Of a stretch of DNA of 64,000 nucleotides, positions 32,074 to 42,720 are shown piece by piece. The stretch's first letter is position 1; the number at the start of each line of letters is the position of its first letter. The DNA is from Diploptera punctata (Eukaryota > Arthropoda > Insecta > Blattodea > Blaberidae), in the NCBI GenBank assembly GCA_030220185.1, contig JASPKZ010007283.1:1139501-1203500 (forward strand). The letters run 5' to 3'. A program made the translations under genes and the position numbers. The notes below the pieces were generated by a model. That model saw only the letters and a list, made by a program, of their open reading frames with translations. It did no database searches and was not told the DNA's origin.

Positions 32074-32388
32074 TCCACCGCTGTGATCTCGAGGTAGCGT
32101 GCTGCCTTGTCACGCAGCGGGCCCGGGTTTTTATCGGGGTTTTTCCTCACCTGTAAGACAAATATCAGGAAAACTTTAAGACCCAAAGGGTCCCCGAACC
32201 ATATGGCCATCATCATCATCATCATCCTTATCATTATCACCATCATCATCGTCATCCTTCACCGGTGTGGAACGTAACGAGAAGCTACCACACCTACAAT
32301 TCCCTAGTAAAGCTGCAAGCACAGCATGCAAATGCTATGATTGCAGTGAAGGACCTGCCTTTGGGCAGAATTACTATGGGTGTATGGA
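32074..32388 (+). mobile_element. SINE2 copy, B-box deleted
   Basis: Head CCACCGCTGTGATCTCGAGG, then GGGCCCGGGTTTTTATCGGG. About 40 bp that normally holds GGTTCGATTCCCGG is deleted, removing the internal promoter's B-box. The body and the end GGGCAGAATTACTATGGGTG are present. TTACTATTC occurs on both sides (about 32063-32072 and 32390-32398), a probable target-site duplication. Confidence 0.9.
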
Positions 32389-32799
32389 TTTACTATTCTG
32401 AGCTTTTATTTCATCGTTCCATTCTTCTGTTTCTTTCCCGAAATTATTTATATTTTGTCATAACCTGAAATAATGTTCTTTCACTTTTTTGAGCAATACT
32501 CGTGCCCACAAAGATATCTAAATTTCACTCTACAAATTATCTGCTTTACTACTGTTATTTTTAATATTTTTTTTTTTAGTTTATAAAACTTTCACCTTGT
32601 CTATCACTGTTATTACTTATATTCATAGCATTAGATATTTCTATCTCCCGCACGACACTACCACTAGCTATTTCAACTGTTTTCAATTTTTCACTTCTTT
32701 CTTCGACTTTTGACAGATTATTTTTAACCATCTTTTTATTTCTATGTATCAATTAATTTTCTTCCTTTCCTCATTTTTGTCAATTTTGAATTTACATAA
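32389..32799. other. Unassigned T-rich stretch
   Basis: No coding or repeat signature was recognised between SINE2 and the LINE-B tail fragment. Confidence 0.35.
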
Positions 32800-32955
32800 T
32801 AGGAAGGATCATTTGGAAAGAATGGACGATTGGAGAATACGGAAAATAATTGTCATATAAACCAAGAGGACGACAAGATCCTGGACGACCAAGACAGTAA
32901 AGCCGAAACAGGTCAATCGGTCAAACCGTGAAAGGAAGAAGAAGAAGAAGATTAT
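32800..32955 (+). mobile_element. LINE-B 3' end fragment, (GAA)n tail
   Basis: Decayed frame WKEHLERMDDWR, then GRPRQ-like sequence and GCCGAAACAGGTCAATCGGT, ending in (GAA)n. This matches LINE-B endings (compare GTCGGAACGGGTCAACCGAC at 47.5 kb). Confidence 0.65.
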
Positions 32956-33160
32956 TAATGTACTTGATAACACACATAGACCATAAATATTAAACAATAA
33001 ACACAGTACATATACTAATAAATTACACTTCAGTTGTATTTGTACTTTTGTAAAATGCTACTTTATTTGCACTATTTAAAGAAGAAATTTTTATATGTTC
33101 CAATTTTGTTGTCCAAAAGAATTCTCTTTAAAAGCCTAATCTAAATAATATTTATTATCA

Positions 33161-33520
33161 CCATCATCATCTTCTTCTTCTTCTTCACGGCATAAGCCTT
33201 CTGGTCTGTTCCGGTTCGTCATTCCACCGCCTTCTTGATCTTTCTTGGGATTTCTACAGGTGATATTTCCAGGCTCTTTAGGGTAATAGGTTTTCATCCA
33301 TTCTATCTAAATGATGAAATAAATTTGTTCTGTAAGTTTTACCTTTATCTAGGAGGGAGTAATTTACAATTGTTTTCGTGCATCTTCACTTCTGATGGGG
33401 TCTTTTCAAAGCCTGCTCTTTTTTGTTTCCCTTTTATCAATTGTATTTATGGACACGTTATAATGACCTATTAGAACACAAACTCATGTAGATCATCTAG
33501 GATATATGCCCTTCGAAATA
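33161..33520 (-). mobile_element. LINE-B-like 3' fragment
   Basis: The minus strand ends in GACGAACCGGAACAGACCAG, then AAGGCTTATGCCGTGAAGAA and (GAA)n, the 3' end seen in LINE-B relatives. The region upstream is diverged coding sequence without an open frame. The same TTCTTCTTCTTC(A)ACGG...CTGTTCCG pattern starts the fragments at 39.5 and 58.8 kb. Confidence 0.6.
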
Positions 33521-33639
33521 TTGAGTGTGACCCTACGGTCAAGTTAGGCTTTCACGATATCAAAATTTAACAAATGCGACAAATACAAAATTCCTTGAAA
33601 CAGAACATTGTTTTATTATTTCCACACATGTTTACATTT

Positions 33640-34390
33640 AATTATACTATTTTAGTATTTGTTTGTGTTTAAGTTGAAAACACATGGGACAAAGAGGCCT
33701 ACATTGCATTTTGCGTAGGCTGTACCCAACGGATGAAGTTTTCTGCTGCACATCCTGTCCTCTTATTTCCCGGAATCTCGATAACAATGTGTCAATTCCA
33801 TCAAAACCTAAATGTGTCAGATATTCTGTTCTGGCTGTGACTCTGTTTTGATGCAGCTGACCGCCCAGCACCTCTTGGAGAAGAACCAAATTAAAAACAG
33901 TTTAACTCTCTGTTTTGCATTTGAGGATCTGACATGTTCTTGAACAAAGCATATTTCTGAATTTGACTTATTACCATATCATAAATTACATAGTCAACGA
34001 AAATCTCAAATAGTTCAACAGGAGATAATTATCTGTACTTAGAATAATTTCCCCCCGGGAATATAACACGCGTACTCTTTATAAATTCTGTGTCCACTTC
34101 CCCTTCTTTTCTCCAAACATGTCGTTTACTTTCTTAGATGGACCTTGTACATCCATTTCTTCCAGTGCATCTTCTTCATCATCTTCAATACGCGTCTGAA
34201 TTGAAAACACAACTTCTGAACCTTCCACTCAAATTATCTAAAAATCCCTTCATCTTCATCAGCAGAATCTTCATCGGAAATAACATTTGTTTCCGGTGGC
34301 TCTATAAAAAAACTGTTGTATTTCTTCATCCTCAGACTAAGTATCATTTTCCAGCTCTGCTATTAACTCATGAACTATCAAACCACTAAA
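33640..34390 (-). pseudogene. piggyBac-like transposase remnant, internally deleted
   Basis: Three parts in order on the minus strand. An acidic N-terminus near 34300-34230 includes VISDEDSADEDEG. A segment at about 34036-33940 contains SPVELFEIFVDYVIYDMVI and QIQKYALFKN, typical of the start of the piggyBac transposase core domain. The C-terminal frame 33889-33647 has LLQEVLGGQLHQNR and CRPLCPMCFQLKH, a residual cysteine-rich tail. The catalytic middle (DDD) is missing and stops occur. TTAA-flanked termini were not identified. Confidence 0.6.
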
Positions 34391-34529
34391 ATTAACTAGA
34401 ATGCTTTTAAATTACTCATTCAATGTTTCATTTTTGAATTTTCCCTGTTTTGTGGATAGTTGCTCGAATCCGTCCCTTTTGCTGCGATCTAATATTTTCA
34501 AAGAGTGGCATGAAAACTGCTTTGAAGAA

Positions 34530-34722
34530 AACTAGAGGGAAAGCTTCCAGTAGGTAGGCCAAGAATGAGATGGGAGAATAACATCAACCGTGATTTGAAG
34601 CAAATAAATTATAAAAGGGAGAATTGGGAAAAAAAATAGCTCAGAATGGGGATGTTTCGAGAGCTTATGTCTGCCCGATTATGAACCTATGAGTTTGATA
34701 TTGCCAGTGAGTTACTTAGTTG
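34530..34722 (+). mobile_element. RTE-A 3' end, old
   Basis: GAGGGAAAGCTTCCAGTAGG, CCAAGAATGAGATGGGAGAA, GATTTGAAGCAAATAAATTA, and ATTATGAACCTATGAGTTTG then GCCAGTGAGTTACTTAG. About 190 bp, without an intact frame. Confidence 0.82.
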
Positions 34723-35031
34723 AGCCGGATTTCGTTGCTAGTTATAAAGCCGGAAAGTGCCTTGTGACGTGATTCATATGAAGGAGAAAGTGTGTTCCCA
34801 CGTTGTCACCATGAGGTTAGATTAGCATTCACTCAGGTAGAACTGTCTCGAAAGGACTTCTGAAGGCTTCTAGAAATAAAATTATCAATTAACACAAAGA
34901 ATTTACTATTTATTTCTTTAATAACTCTCCTAATTTCCAGTGAGATCTTGGATTGACGACACTGTTCAATTAACTTACTACTAATTTCGTAAAACATTAT
35001 CAATATTAAATAATCATAGAGATATCATATT
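34723..35031. other. Unassigned stretch before the RTE-A insertion site
   Basis: No signature was recognised. Its right edge carries the left target-site duplication of the 35048-37894 RTE-A. Confidence 0.35.
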
Positions 35032-35047
35032 CACTTGTAATTATAAC
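35032..35047. repeat. Target-site duplication of RTE-A (left)
   Basis: CACTTGTAATTATAAC here is identical to 37895-37910 on the other side of the RTE-A copy, 16 bp without mismatch. This indicates a relatively recent insertion. Confidence 0.92.
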
Positions 35048-35080
35048 TTACTTACTTACTTACTTACTTACTCACTGGCA

Positions 35081-36165
35081 CTATCGAACCCGTAGGTTCA
35101 TGGCCGCGCAGACATAAGCTCTCCATACATCCCTATCCCGAGCCAATGCTTTCCAATCATTCCCTGTATAATCTACTTCCCTCAAATCATAGTTAATGTT
35201 GTTCTCCCACCTCATTCTAGGTCTACCAACTGGGCGTTTTCCTTCTGGCTTTCCTACAAGAAGCTTCCATGCACGTCTTTCATTCCCCATACGTGCAACA
35301 TGTCCTGCCCATCGCAGTCTACGAGACTTAACAGTTCTTATTATATCTGGCTTCCTATAAAGACCATGTAGTTCATTGTTATGTAGTCTTCTCCATTCAC
35401 CTGTCTGTTCATCTCTCTTTGGTCCAAAAATTTTCCTAAGAACTTTATTCTCAAATACTCGCAATCTCCTTTCCTCCCTTAAAGTAAGAGTCCATGTTTC
35501 GCACCCATATAATATAACTGGTAGAATAATAGTTTTATATATTTTCAGCTTAACGTTTTTTGAAAGGAGTTGGGACATCAAAAGTCTCTGTAATGCATAA
35601 TAGCACGCATTTCCAGAATTGAGCCTATGTTTAATTTCTTTGTGCATCTCATTCCTATTTGTGATTATTGTTCCTAGGTATTTGAATTCAGCCACTTCCT
35701 CAAAATTTCCCTCATTTGTCCTTAGCTGTCCATTTCCATTATATACTGAATTTCTACGTGTGACCATATATTTAGTTTTATTGATATTTACTTCCAGTCC
35801 CAATTTCTTAGTGTTACTCAATAGTGTGTGCGTGTTGGCCTTTAGTATCTCCTCGCTATCGGCCAGTAGTACTACATCATCAGCATAAACTAACAGCTTA
35901 TTAATACCATTCAGTTGTAAGCCTTCCTCATTCTCTAAAGATTTAATGGCATGCTCTAGTACAAAATTAAATAGTAGAGGAGATAGTGCATCTCCTTGCT
36001 TCAACCCATTCTGGATTTCAAAAGTGTCTGAAAACTGTTTGCCTACACGCACCCTACTCTTTGTGCCATTTAGACACATTCGTATAAGTCTAACTAACTT
36101 TTTAGGAATTCCGAACTCCAGCAGGATACTATATAACTTCTCCCTCTTAATTGAATCATATGCTT
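35081..36165 (-). pseudogene. RTE-A RT active site and C-terminal domain (frame 2)
   Basis: The 332-codon frame (ATG at 36079) continues the protein: NGLKQGDALSPLLFNFVLEH (RT block 4), KLLVYADDVVLLADSEEIL (YADD at residues 65-68, DNA 35887-35876), and LGLEVNINKTKYMVTRR. EEVAEFKYLGTIITNRNEMH and LPVILYGCETWTLTL follow. The basic C-terminus has RRLRWAGHVARMG and GKRPVGRPRMRW, ending AAMNLRVR. No internal stop occurs. Without the upstream frame it lacks RT blocks 1-3, so it is not autonomous. Confidence 0.92.
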
Positions 36166-37894
36166 TTTGAAGTCTACATATAGTTGATGTACAGTACCAT
36201 TATATTCCCATTTATTTTCTAAAATCTGTCTTATACTAAAAATCTGATCTGTTGTAGACCTGTTTCTTCTAAATGCACATTGATGATCTCCTAGAATGTC
36301 ATCAATATAGGGAGTAAGTCTGCTTACTAATATATTTGTTAGAATTTTGTACGAAGTTGAAAGTAATGAGATGCCCCTGTAGTTGTTGCAATCAGTTTTA
36401 TCTCCTTTCTTATAAATTGGTACAATAATTGATTCCTTCCATTCATCTGGAAGAGCTTCTTTTTCCCAAATCATACTAAGCAACCAACGTATCTTGTCTA
36501 TCAATTTTTCTCCCCCTGATTTTATCAGTTCTGCTGGGATCTCATCTGAACCTGATGCTTTATACATCTTCAATTTTTCAATTGCCATTTCAACCTCTAA
36601 TGCACTTGGCTCTGTGACTAGCATTTCTGCTGTCTGTAACTTATCCTCCTCAATGTCTTGTTCTGTATGTACATTTAATAGCTGATTAAAGTAACTTTTC
36701 CATCTATTTAATATACTCTTAGAATCTGCAATCATATCCCCATTTTCATTCCGAATTATGTTTGTTCTAGCCTGAAACCCTTTCTTCTCTATACTAATTC
36801 CCTGATATAATTCTCTAATGTTCCTATTTTTTGCGTTCATTTCAAGATCATTAATCTTCTCTCTCAAATATTCCCTCTTTTTACTCTTTAGTAACTTGGT
36901 GGTTTCCCGTCTAACACTACCCAATTGCTCTAAATTTACCTCATTTGGCTCGTGTAACCATTTCATTTTTGCTAGCTTTCTTTTCTTTACAATGTCGGCA
37001 CATTCCTCATCAAACCATTTCTTGTTTTGCCTCTTTTTTAAACAACCAATGCTTTCTGATGCTGACAATTTAATAGTATCTCTTATAGCCTCCCATTCTT
37101 TATTTATATCAGTTTCTTCTTCGTTTGCCACATTGTCATCTGAAGATTCCAGTACTTCAAATCTATTAGCAATTTTGATTTGGTATTCTTGCCGCATTTC
37201 ATCATTTTTCAAGTTTTTTAATTCATATTTTACAGAATCATCTGTAGCGTTTGTTCCTCTCATAAGCGATAGCCGTTGTCTGATTTTCACTCTGACCAGA
37301 TGATGATCCGAATTGCAGTCTGTCCCTCTAACTGATCTAACATCAATGATGCTACTGTGCCAGCGTTTATCCACTAATACATGATCTATCTGGTTCCGAG
37401 TTTCTCCATCTGGAGACGTCCAGGTGTATTTATGAATATCCTTATGCTGAAATGTTGTGCTCTTAACAATGAGATTCTTTGATGTGGCAAATGTGACTAA
37501 TCTAACCCCGTTGTCGTTACTATCTTCATGAAGACTGAATTTGCCTATTGTTGGTTTGAATATATCTTCCCGCCCCACTTTTGCATTAAAATCTCCTAAG
37601 ACAATTTTCATATGATATTGTGAAAGGCTATCAAATAAGCATTCTAATTCTTCATAGAACTCATCCTTGATCTTGTCATCTTTATCTTCTGTGGGGGCAT
37701 GTACATTTACAATTATAAAATCATGTCGTTTACCCTTTAGAATTATGTATGATATCCTATCACTAACAAACTTAATATCTCGGATAGCGGATAGTATCCT
37801 CCTTCTGACTAAAAAACCCGTTCCAAATGCAGGTCTTTCTGCACCCCCATAGTATAATGCAAAGCTTCCTGATTCCTGACTACCTACTCCTGGC
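36094..37894 (-). pseudogene. RTE-A endonuclease plus N-terminal RT (frame 1)
   Basis: Of a 607-codon frame, the first residues come from flanking DNA. Counting from the methionine at 37917, the EEP endonuclease shows GDFN (108-111), IDHV (177-180) and SDHH (203-206), holding the catalytic Asp/Asn/His set. RT begins with VPIYKKGDKTDCNNYRGISL, and DHQCAFRRNRSTTDQIFSIR is block 2a. The frame leaves the family sequence after YVDFKK because one T is missing relative to the 44.7-kb copy, so the product is truncated before the YADD box. The endonuclease N-terminus (GTWNIR, LQEVRW) is lost to 5' truncation. Confidence 0.9.
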
Positions 37895-37910
37895 CACTTG
37901 TAATTATAAC
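37895..37910. repeat. Target-site duplication of RTE-A (right)
   Basis: CACTTGTAATTATAAC, a perfect match to 35032-35047. Confidence 0.92.
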
Positions 37911-37939
37911 ATTTCACTTAAAATAATATTAGGAAACAT

Positions 37940-38217
37940 GGCGCCTCCGTGGCGCAAGCGCTGACCACTGGGGTCCCGAGATCGAGTCTCGGTCACTCCA
38001 TGTGGGTTTGGTGGTGGACGAAACGGAGTTTGGGTATGTTTTTCTCGGGACTTTCTCCTGTTTTCCCCTCCACAATTTAATTCCAATTTTTCTGCATACT
38101 CATCTCATCCATTTAATATCATTTCGCACATCTACCCCTGTGATGGTGCGTCAGCTGTGGTCGGCTGGCACCCTTGTCATTCATAGACGTCTCTCTCTCT
38201 CGCTCGCTCTTTCTCTC

Positions 38218-38266
<49 letters not shown>

Positions 38267-38345
38267 ATATATATATATATATATATGTTCATCTCATCTC
38301 ATCCCTCGACCCGACCCTGAGTTGGACACGAGTTGAGGACAATAT
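37940..38345 (+). mobile_element. SINE3 copy with internal microsatellite
   Basis: The head GGCGCCTCCGTGGCGCAAGC and a B-box-like GATCGAGTCTCGGTCACTCC fit a tRNA-type promoter. The body has TTTCTCGGGACTTTCTCCTG, TTCCCCTCCACAATT, GGTGCGTCAGCTGTGGTCGG and CTTGTCATTCATAGACGTC. Then comes a (CT)n(TA)n expansion and a 3' part with CTCATCTCATCCCTCGAC. Two minus-strand copies at 40.9 and 51.1 kb have a short TCTATATAGGG-type stretch where this copy has the microsatellite. Confidence 0.88.
38190..38286. repeat. (CT)n(TA)n microsatellite inside SINE3
   Basis: About 70 bp of CT with a few G or A interruptions, then 22 bp of TA. It replaces the short CTCTATATAGGGAGACT-like segment of other SINE3 copies. 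Confidence 0.93.
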
Positions 38346-38890
38346 TTATTATATACTTTCGAACATGTGACAGGAAAAAAAATTCTAGTCCCAACCATAA
38401 ACCATGCGCATGCTCCAGCATATGCGAAGTGGTTTACACTATGGAATCACGGGATACTGCCAACATATAGACAATATGTGAACTCTCGTTGTCAACCAAG
38501 CTAAAAGCTAACTTAACGCAATTAAGTACTTTAACCTGAAATTATGAAATATATGTGTAAACTTAATTATTACATAATCTATGTTGGCTACTCTGGAACA
38601 CGTACTTAGTCTTTGTTGGCTGCATAGAATATTCGTTAAAATCAATATTGGTGTCACGTCTTCATGGTACATATGTAGTTTAATATCGTAATAATAAATG
38701 CATTTAATTAATCGTTAGAAAACACGTAAAAATCATTGTAAATGATAGTTACCCTATTAACCTATGTTCAAAATACGATTGTCGACCTAATTGTTAACGT
38801 GTCACTATATTCTTACATTATATGATTTACTCACTTAATATCTTCGAAGTAAAATTTAAAAATGTTAAAATGAGAACCTCATACATCAGT
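38346..38890. other. Unassigned AT-rich stretch
   Basis: No gene or repeat signature was recognised between SINE3 and the ~700-bp repeat. Confidence 0.35.
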
Positions 38891-38894
38891 CATT

Positions 38895-40040
38895 CTCATA
38901 AGTAATGCCACGAGTGATTTCCAATTTATCTAGAGAATTTGGAAATCAAGAGTGGCATTTGTTAGGACTATTTAACGAATAAAATTAAGCTGTTTACTCA
39001 CAAATCAATATTTAACTATAGTTATTTTGAAATATTTATATATTTAATGTAAACGGCGATGTTTGAAAACAAATGAGAAACGATAGGTACTCTTCATCTG
39101 CTTCTTTTGTTTATCACTGCAACCAGATCATACTATTTATTCCCAAAGGAACGCAATATTGTAAGAATGCTCTCTAGTGGAGAGAAATGAAACACATCAA
39201 ACTGTATATCAATTCATTTCTGATGTCGTATGATGTAAATATGACAATTATATTTTTCTGGATTATTACCTGGGAAAAATACATTTAAGAGAATGAAAAC
39301 AGTGGTTTCTTTTTTTGCTGGTATAATATATTGCTACAAATGTTTTTATATTAACTCATGCAAGCGCTATGTGTTGACATCTATGCACTATATATACAAT
39401 CTGGTAGCCGTATTTCTTATAGGCTCAATCACTGCAAAATAATGGTACCTGTTCAGAATATTAAAGAGGGGGAGCTTTCTTTAATATGATATATATCTTC
39501 TTCTTCTTCACTTCCTAGTTTAGGCAAGAGTTGCCTGTTCCGTCTTCACTAATAGATCTAAGACCATCTCTTCCGAGGACGTCCGACATCTTTTCTTCCT
39601 CTTGGAAAATAATGGAAGATTTTATTTGGTAATCTACTTTCTTCCATTCTTTTCTACATGTTCTTTCTACTGTATCTTGTTGTTAAATATCTTTTCTTTT
39701 ATGGAGTAGATCTGCAGTTCTTCACGGATATCCTCGTTTATTATCTGGTCCATTCTAGTGCTGCCTTTTACTCTTCTTAAAAATTTCATCTCGGATGCTT
39801 AGATTTTACTTTCTTGTTTGTAGTGGTAATCCAAGATTCACTCCCATACAAAAGGACAGGGACATCCATTGTTTTATAAAATTTTAATTTTGTTTGTTTG
39901 TGGGCTTTATTATTCAATGTACTATTTATTGGAAACTCGGACGGAATATGGCATATATAACACTGATAAATATTTCGTGAAACACGACTCTGATTGTTTG
40001 TAAAACAGAAATCATTGACTCCCATTTGGGGCATGAGTTA
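38895..40040 (+). repeat. ~700-bp repeat, split by LINE-B
   Basis: 38895-39485 and 39945-40040 match, inverted, 56345-57070. Shared blocks include AAGTAATGCCACGAGTGATT, GGAAATCAAGAGTGGCATTT, AACGGCGATGTTTGAAAACA, TACAATCTGGTAGCCGTATT and GGGGCATGAGTTAAATA. The left end has an internal palindrome around TCTAGAGAATTTGG. No transposase is encoded, and it is probably a non-autonomous DNA element. A LINE-B scrap interrupts this copy. Confidence 0.75.
39486..39945 (-). mobile_element. LINE-B 3' fragment
   Basis: The minus strand reads KFYKTMDVPVLLYGSESWIT (39900-39840), then a diverged C-terminus, ending in GGAACAGGCAACTCTTGCC and (GAA)n. AATATGATATATA and AATATGGCATATATA flank it, and the related sequence at 56.46 kb has an uninterrupted TTTAATATATGATAAT there, marking the empty site. 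Confidence 0.78.
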
Positions 40041-40468
40041 AATAATCAAGTAAAATTAACTTGTGTCTAAAAACTTCGTCAAATATTTAAAACTTGTTTT
40101 AATTGTCCAACGAAGTTTTTAAACAGAAATACTGATGTATCACGTACACGTTTTAGAATTTTAATATTTTACGTCATAACTTCAACTGGGATTCACCATG
40201 GATTTTAAAAGTACTAATTTTCTAAGGAACTTGAAAATATTTAACTATATTTCAATTTCTATCTTTCTTCTGTTCATATAATATTAGAATACGACAGAGT
40301 CCTTTACTCCAGGTCTATACCTATTGTTAACTGTCTGGCACCAACTCGGGAGTTACGATCTTACAACTTGACAATTCATTACAGAGTAAGTATTCAAATA
40401 ATTCATCACATCGCGTGAATTACGTCATTATTTTAATTGGCTGTAGCTTTAAATTCTGTTTTATTTTA
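40041..40468. other. Unassigned AT-rich stretch
   Basis: No signature was recognised. Confidence 0.35.
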
Positions 40469-40725
40469 GCCTTGGGCTAGTGGTCAGCGTTCCTGACTAC
40501 TTTTCATGAGGTTCCGGGTTCGATTCCGGGTCAAACCATAGGAATTTTTCCATAAAGGGAATTATTCATGTAGTTGCCCATGATCTGGAATTTAGGTTAA
40601 GTTTAGGTGAACTCTCCTGGCGCTTCATCAGCATTTATTATCATATCATCGGGGTAACGTAATTTTGTCAATGTTTAGGGGAGTCATAAAAGACAACCTG
40701 GTGGCATTAGACAAAAAAATCATAG
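40469..40725 (+). mobile_element. SINE5 (tRNA-derived, single copy)
   Basis: A-box-like GGGCTAGTGGTCAGCGTTCC, B-box GGGTTCGATTCCGGGTC, then a body with GGAATTTTTCCATAAAGGGA and GGTGAACTCTCCTGGCGCTT. The structure is clearly SINE-like, but no second copy is seen here. Confidence 0.6.
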
Positions 40726-40863
40726 TTTTAACTTAATATTTTAAAATATCCAACAATGAACGTCGGCCAACAGAATTAAATGTATTACAATTAAATTATT
40801 CGTTGGAAATTTTACATGTTATCAGTTTTACAAATATTTTTATTTCTAGACCTCTAGTCAATA

Positions 40864-41210
40864 AAAAATAAATATCCTTAACTTGTATCCAACTCAAGCT
40901 CCGGTCCAGAGATGAGATGAGACGAAGTCTCCCTATATAGAGTTCTGTGAATGACAAGGGTAATGGCCGACCACGCGTGACGCACCATCACGGGGGACAG
41001 ATGAACGAAATGAAACTTAACGGATTAGATGAGTATGGAGAAATGGTGGAATGAAATTGTGGCATGGGAAAACGAGAGAAACATCCGAGAAAAACGAGTC
41101 CAAGCTCCGTTTGGTCCACCACGAAACCCTATGAACCGACCGAGTCTCGATCTTTGGACCCTAGCGGTGAGATGCGAGTGTCTAACTGCTTGCTCCACGG
41201 AGCCACCTTA
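40864..41210 (-). mobile_element. SINE3 copy with target-site duplication
   Basis: The minus strand has a GGTGGCTCCGTGGAGCAAGC head, a decayed B-box AGATCGAGACTCGGTCGG, then GGTGCGTCACGCGTGGTCGG, CTTGTCATTCACAGAACTC and TCGTCTCATCTCATCTCTGG. TAGTCAATAA occurs at 40854-40863 and 41211-41220. Its TCTATATAGGGAGACT segment is unexpanded. Confidence 0.9.
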
Positions 41211-41220
41211 TAGTCAATAA

Positions 41221-41371
41221 TTTCTTAAAATAATTGCCTTGACAATATATATCTTCATTATTGATACTTTTTTTTACTTAACAAACTTACCCAAATGGGG
41301 TTGCTAAAAATGAAGAAGTATGCTTTACAATAGAGAAACAATACAAAAACTTTATATATTATTATAGACAT

Positions 41372-41422
<51 letters not shown>

Positions 41423-41720
41423 CCTATATTAATTTATACAATAGGCACAGAACAAGATGGAACCAGAATATATGAGAAAGGTCAGTTCTGAAAGAAGGGG
41501 AAATTCAAGAACAAGGATTTGGTGATTGCCATATAAATGATTTCTTAAGTTGGAGATTAGAGGCTATCAGCGTGGTTCTTAAAATTTATGCTATGAGATT
41601 ATTGCCAGTTCCTAGTTACTCCAGGAATATACTATTTAATAAATATAATAAATTTAATAAATATAATATTTACAAAGTCCTAAATCTCCTGATACAGTAC
41701 ACAATGGATCACCGCTATTT
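41221..41720. other. Unassigned stretch with (TA)n
   Basis: It contains a 43-bp TA tract at 41379-41421. The rest has no recognised coding or repeat signature. Confidence 0.4.
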
Positions 41721-41724
41721 CTTA

Positions 41725-42085
41725 ACTTAATGTCGTTACCTAGTACGCAGCGGGGTAAGTTTCGATGCTCGGTAGGGACAAGTTTCCTGCTTGATTTTTT
41801 TTTACCTATAAGACTAATGGTACCCCGAACATCATCCGCCAATCACAATCATTTGTATAATATTCAACTTTTTACTGAGAATGTGTGAGCTCATGGTCCG
41901 TCTTTCTTAAATGTTCATGTTGTCACGGAGGTGGTCTTGGCATTGAGCTGATCACTCATCCAGATAGGACTTTCTGTCCTTCTGTGATCCTGAAATATAA
42001 ATTTTCTCCCGGCAAGTCGCGTCCCAAAATAGTGCTTGGCGTATCCTACTTGACTACCAGCTGCACCCATATCGTCCATAGAAAG
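41725..42085 (+). mobile_element. SINE2b copy (SINE2 head, alternative body), diverged
   Basis: Head TCGTTACCTAGTACGCAGCG with a decayed B-box TTCGATGCTCGGTAGGGAC. After the shared middle it has the body GAGCTGATCACTCATCCAGA and TTTTCTCCCGGCAAGTCGCG, also found at 60.25-60.42 kb and, inverted, at 49.98-50.16 kb. This body differs from that of SINE2 proper. Confidence 0.7.
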
Positions 42086-42093
42086 TTTAAGGT

Positions 42094-42720
42094 TTGAATA
42101 TGGATGATTTCCCACGACAACTCCAGTTTTGTGAATGGATTGTTGACCGTTGTGAGAATGAGCCCAATATTTTAAGCATCACAGATGAAGCACAGTTAAC
42201 CAGAGATGGGTTTTTAACTGTCGTAACAGCCATGTTTGGACGCGGCAGAATCGCCACGCTGCATTCCAACACCACTAACAACATAGTTTTCCAGTGAATG
42301 TATGGGCCGATATAATTTTATGATGCTCACATAATCGGACCGTACCTCCTGCCACCAACTTTGAATGGAGTGAGGTGCAATGTCTTCGCCAAAGAAGTTC
42401 TTCCACAACTGTTAGTGGATGTAACGCTTATCGTGCGTCGTCAGATGTAGATGCAATTAGACGAAGCACCAGCACATTTCACTCAAGTGCGTAACTTACT
42501 CAATGGCATTTAACTCAGGCGTTGAATCTGAAAGGAGGGTCCAATTGCGTGGCCACCTCGCTCCCCTGATCTGATGCCTCATGACTTTTTCTTGTGTGGC
42601 ATACCAAGTACGAGACATCAGATCCAAACCATGATGAAATTCTCGCCCGAATGCTTGCAGCATCTGATGAGGTTCGTGAGGTGCGTGATGGTCTTGGTAG
42701 GAAATTTTGAACACCTAGTG
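42094..42720 (+). pseudogene. Tc1/mariner-like transposase, broken
   Basis: Frames in order: 42100-42297 has FPRQLQFCEWIVDRCENEPN and SITDEAQLTRDGF, resembling the FTDEAxFxxDG block that holds the first catalytic Asp of the catalytic triad. About 42340-42420 reads IGPYLLPPTLNGV-like sequence, then DEAPAHFT near 42460 (compare the family D-GAPxHF). 42535-42600 reads GPIAWPPRSPDLMPHDFF, with the last catalytic block. Several frameshifts and stops occur. The HTH domain and terminal repeats were not found. Confidence 0.78.

Larger units (their letters stand above)
35048..37894 (-). mobile_element. RTE-A, 5'-truncated 2.85-kb copy
   Basis: The most intact long RTE-A copy. On the minus strand it starts inside the endonuclease (GGCCAGGAGTAGGTAGTCAG), then runs through the RT and the C-terminal domain to the stop at 35081 and an (AAGT)n tail at 35048-35070. 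A short 3' region and a simple tandem tail, plus an EN-RT single polyprotein of this design, fit the RTE clade. A one-base loss in a T run (about 36165-36170) shifts frame. The 16-bp flanking duplication is perfect. Confidence 0.95.

Noticed and set aside
36818..37303. 161-codon plus-strand frame opposite RTE-A (and similar ones at 35.4, 35.6, 44.1, 44.4 kb)
   Set aside because: Antisense shadow of the RTE-A coding strand, recurring at equivalent places of each copy. No independent signature.
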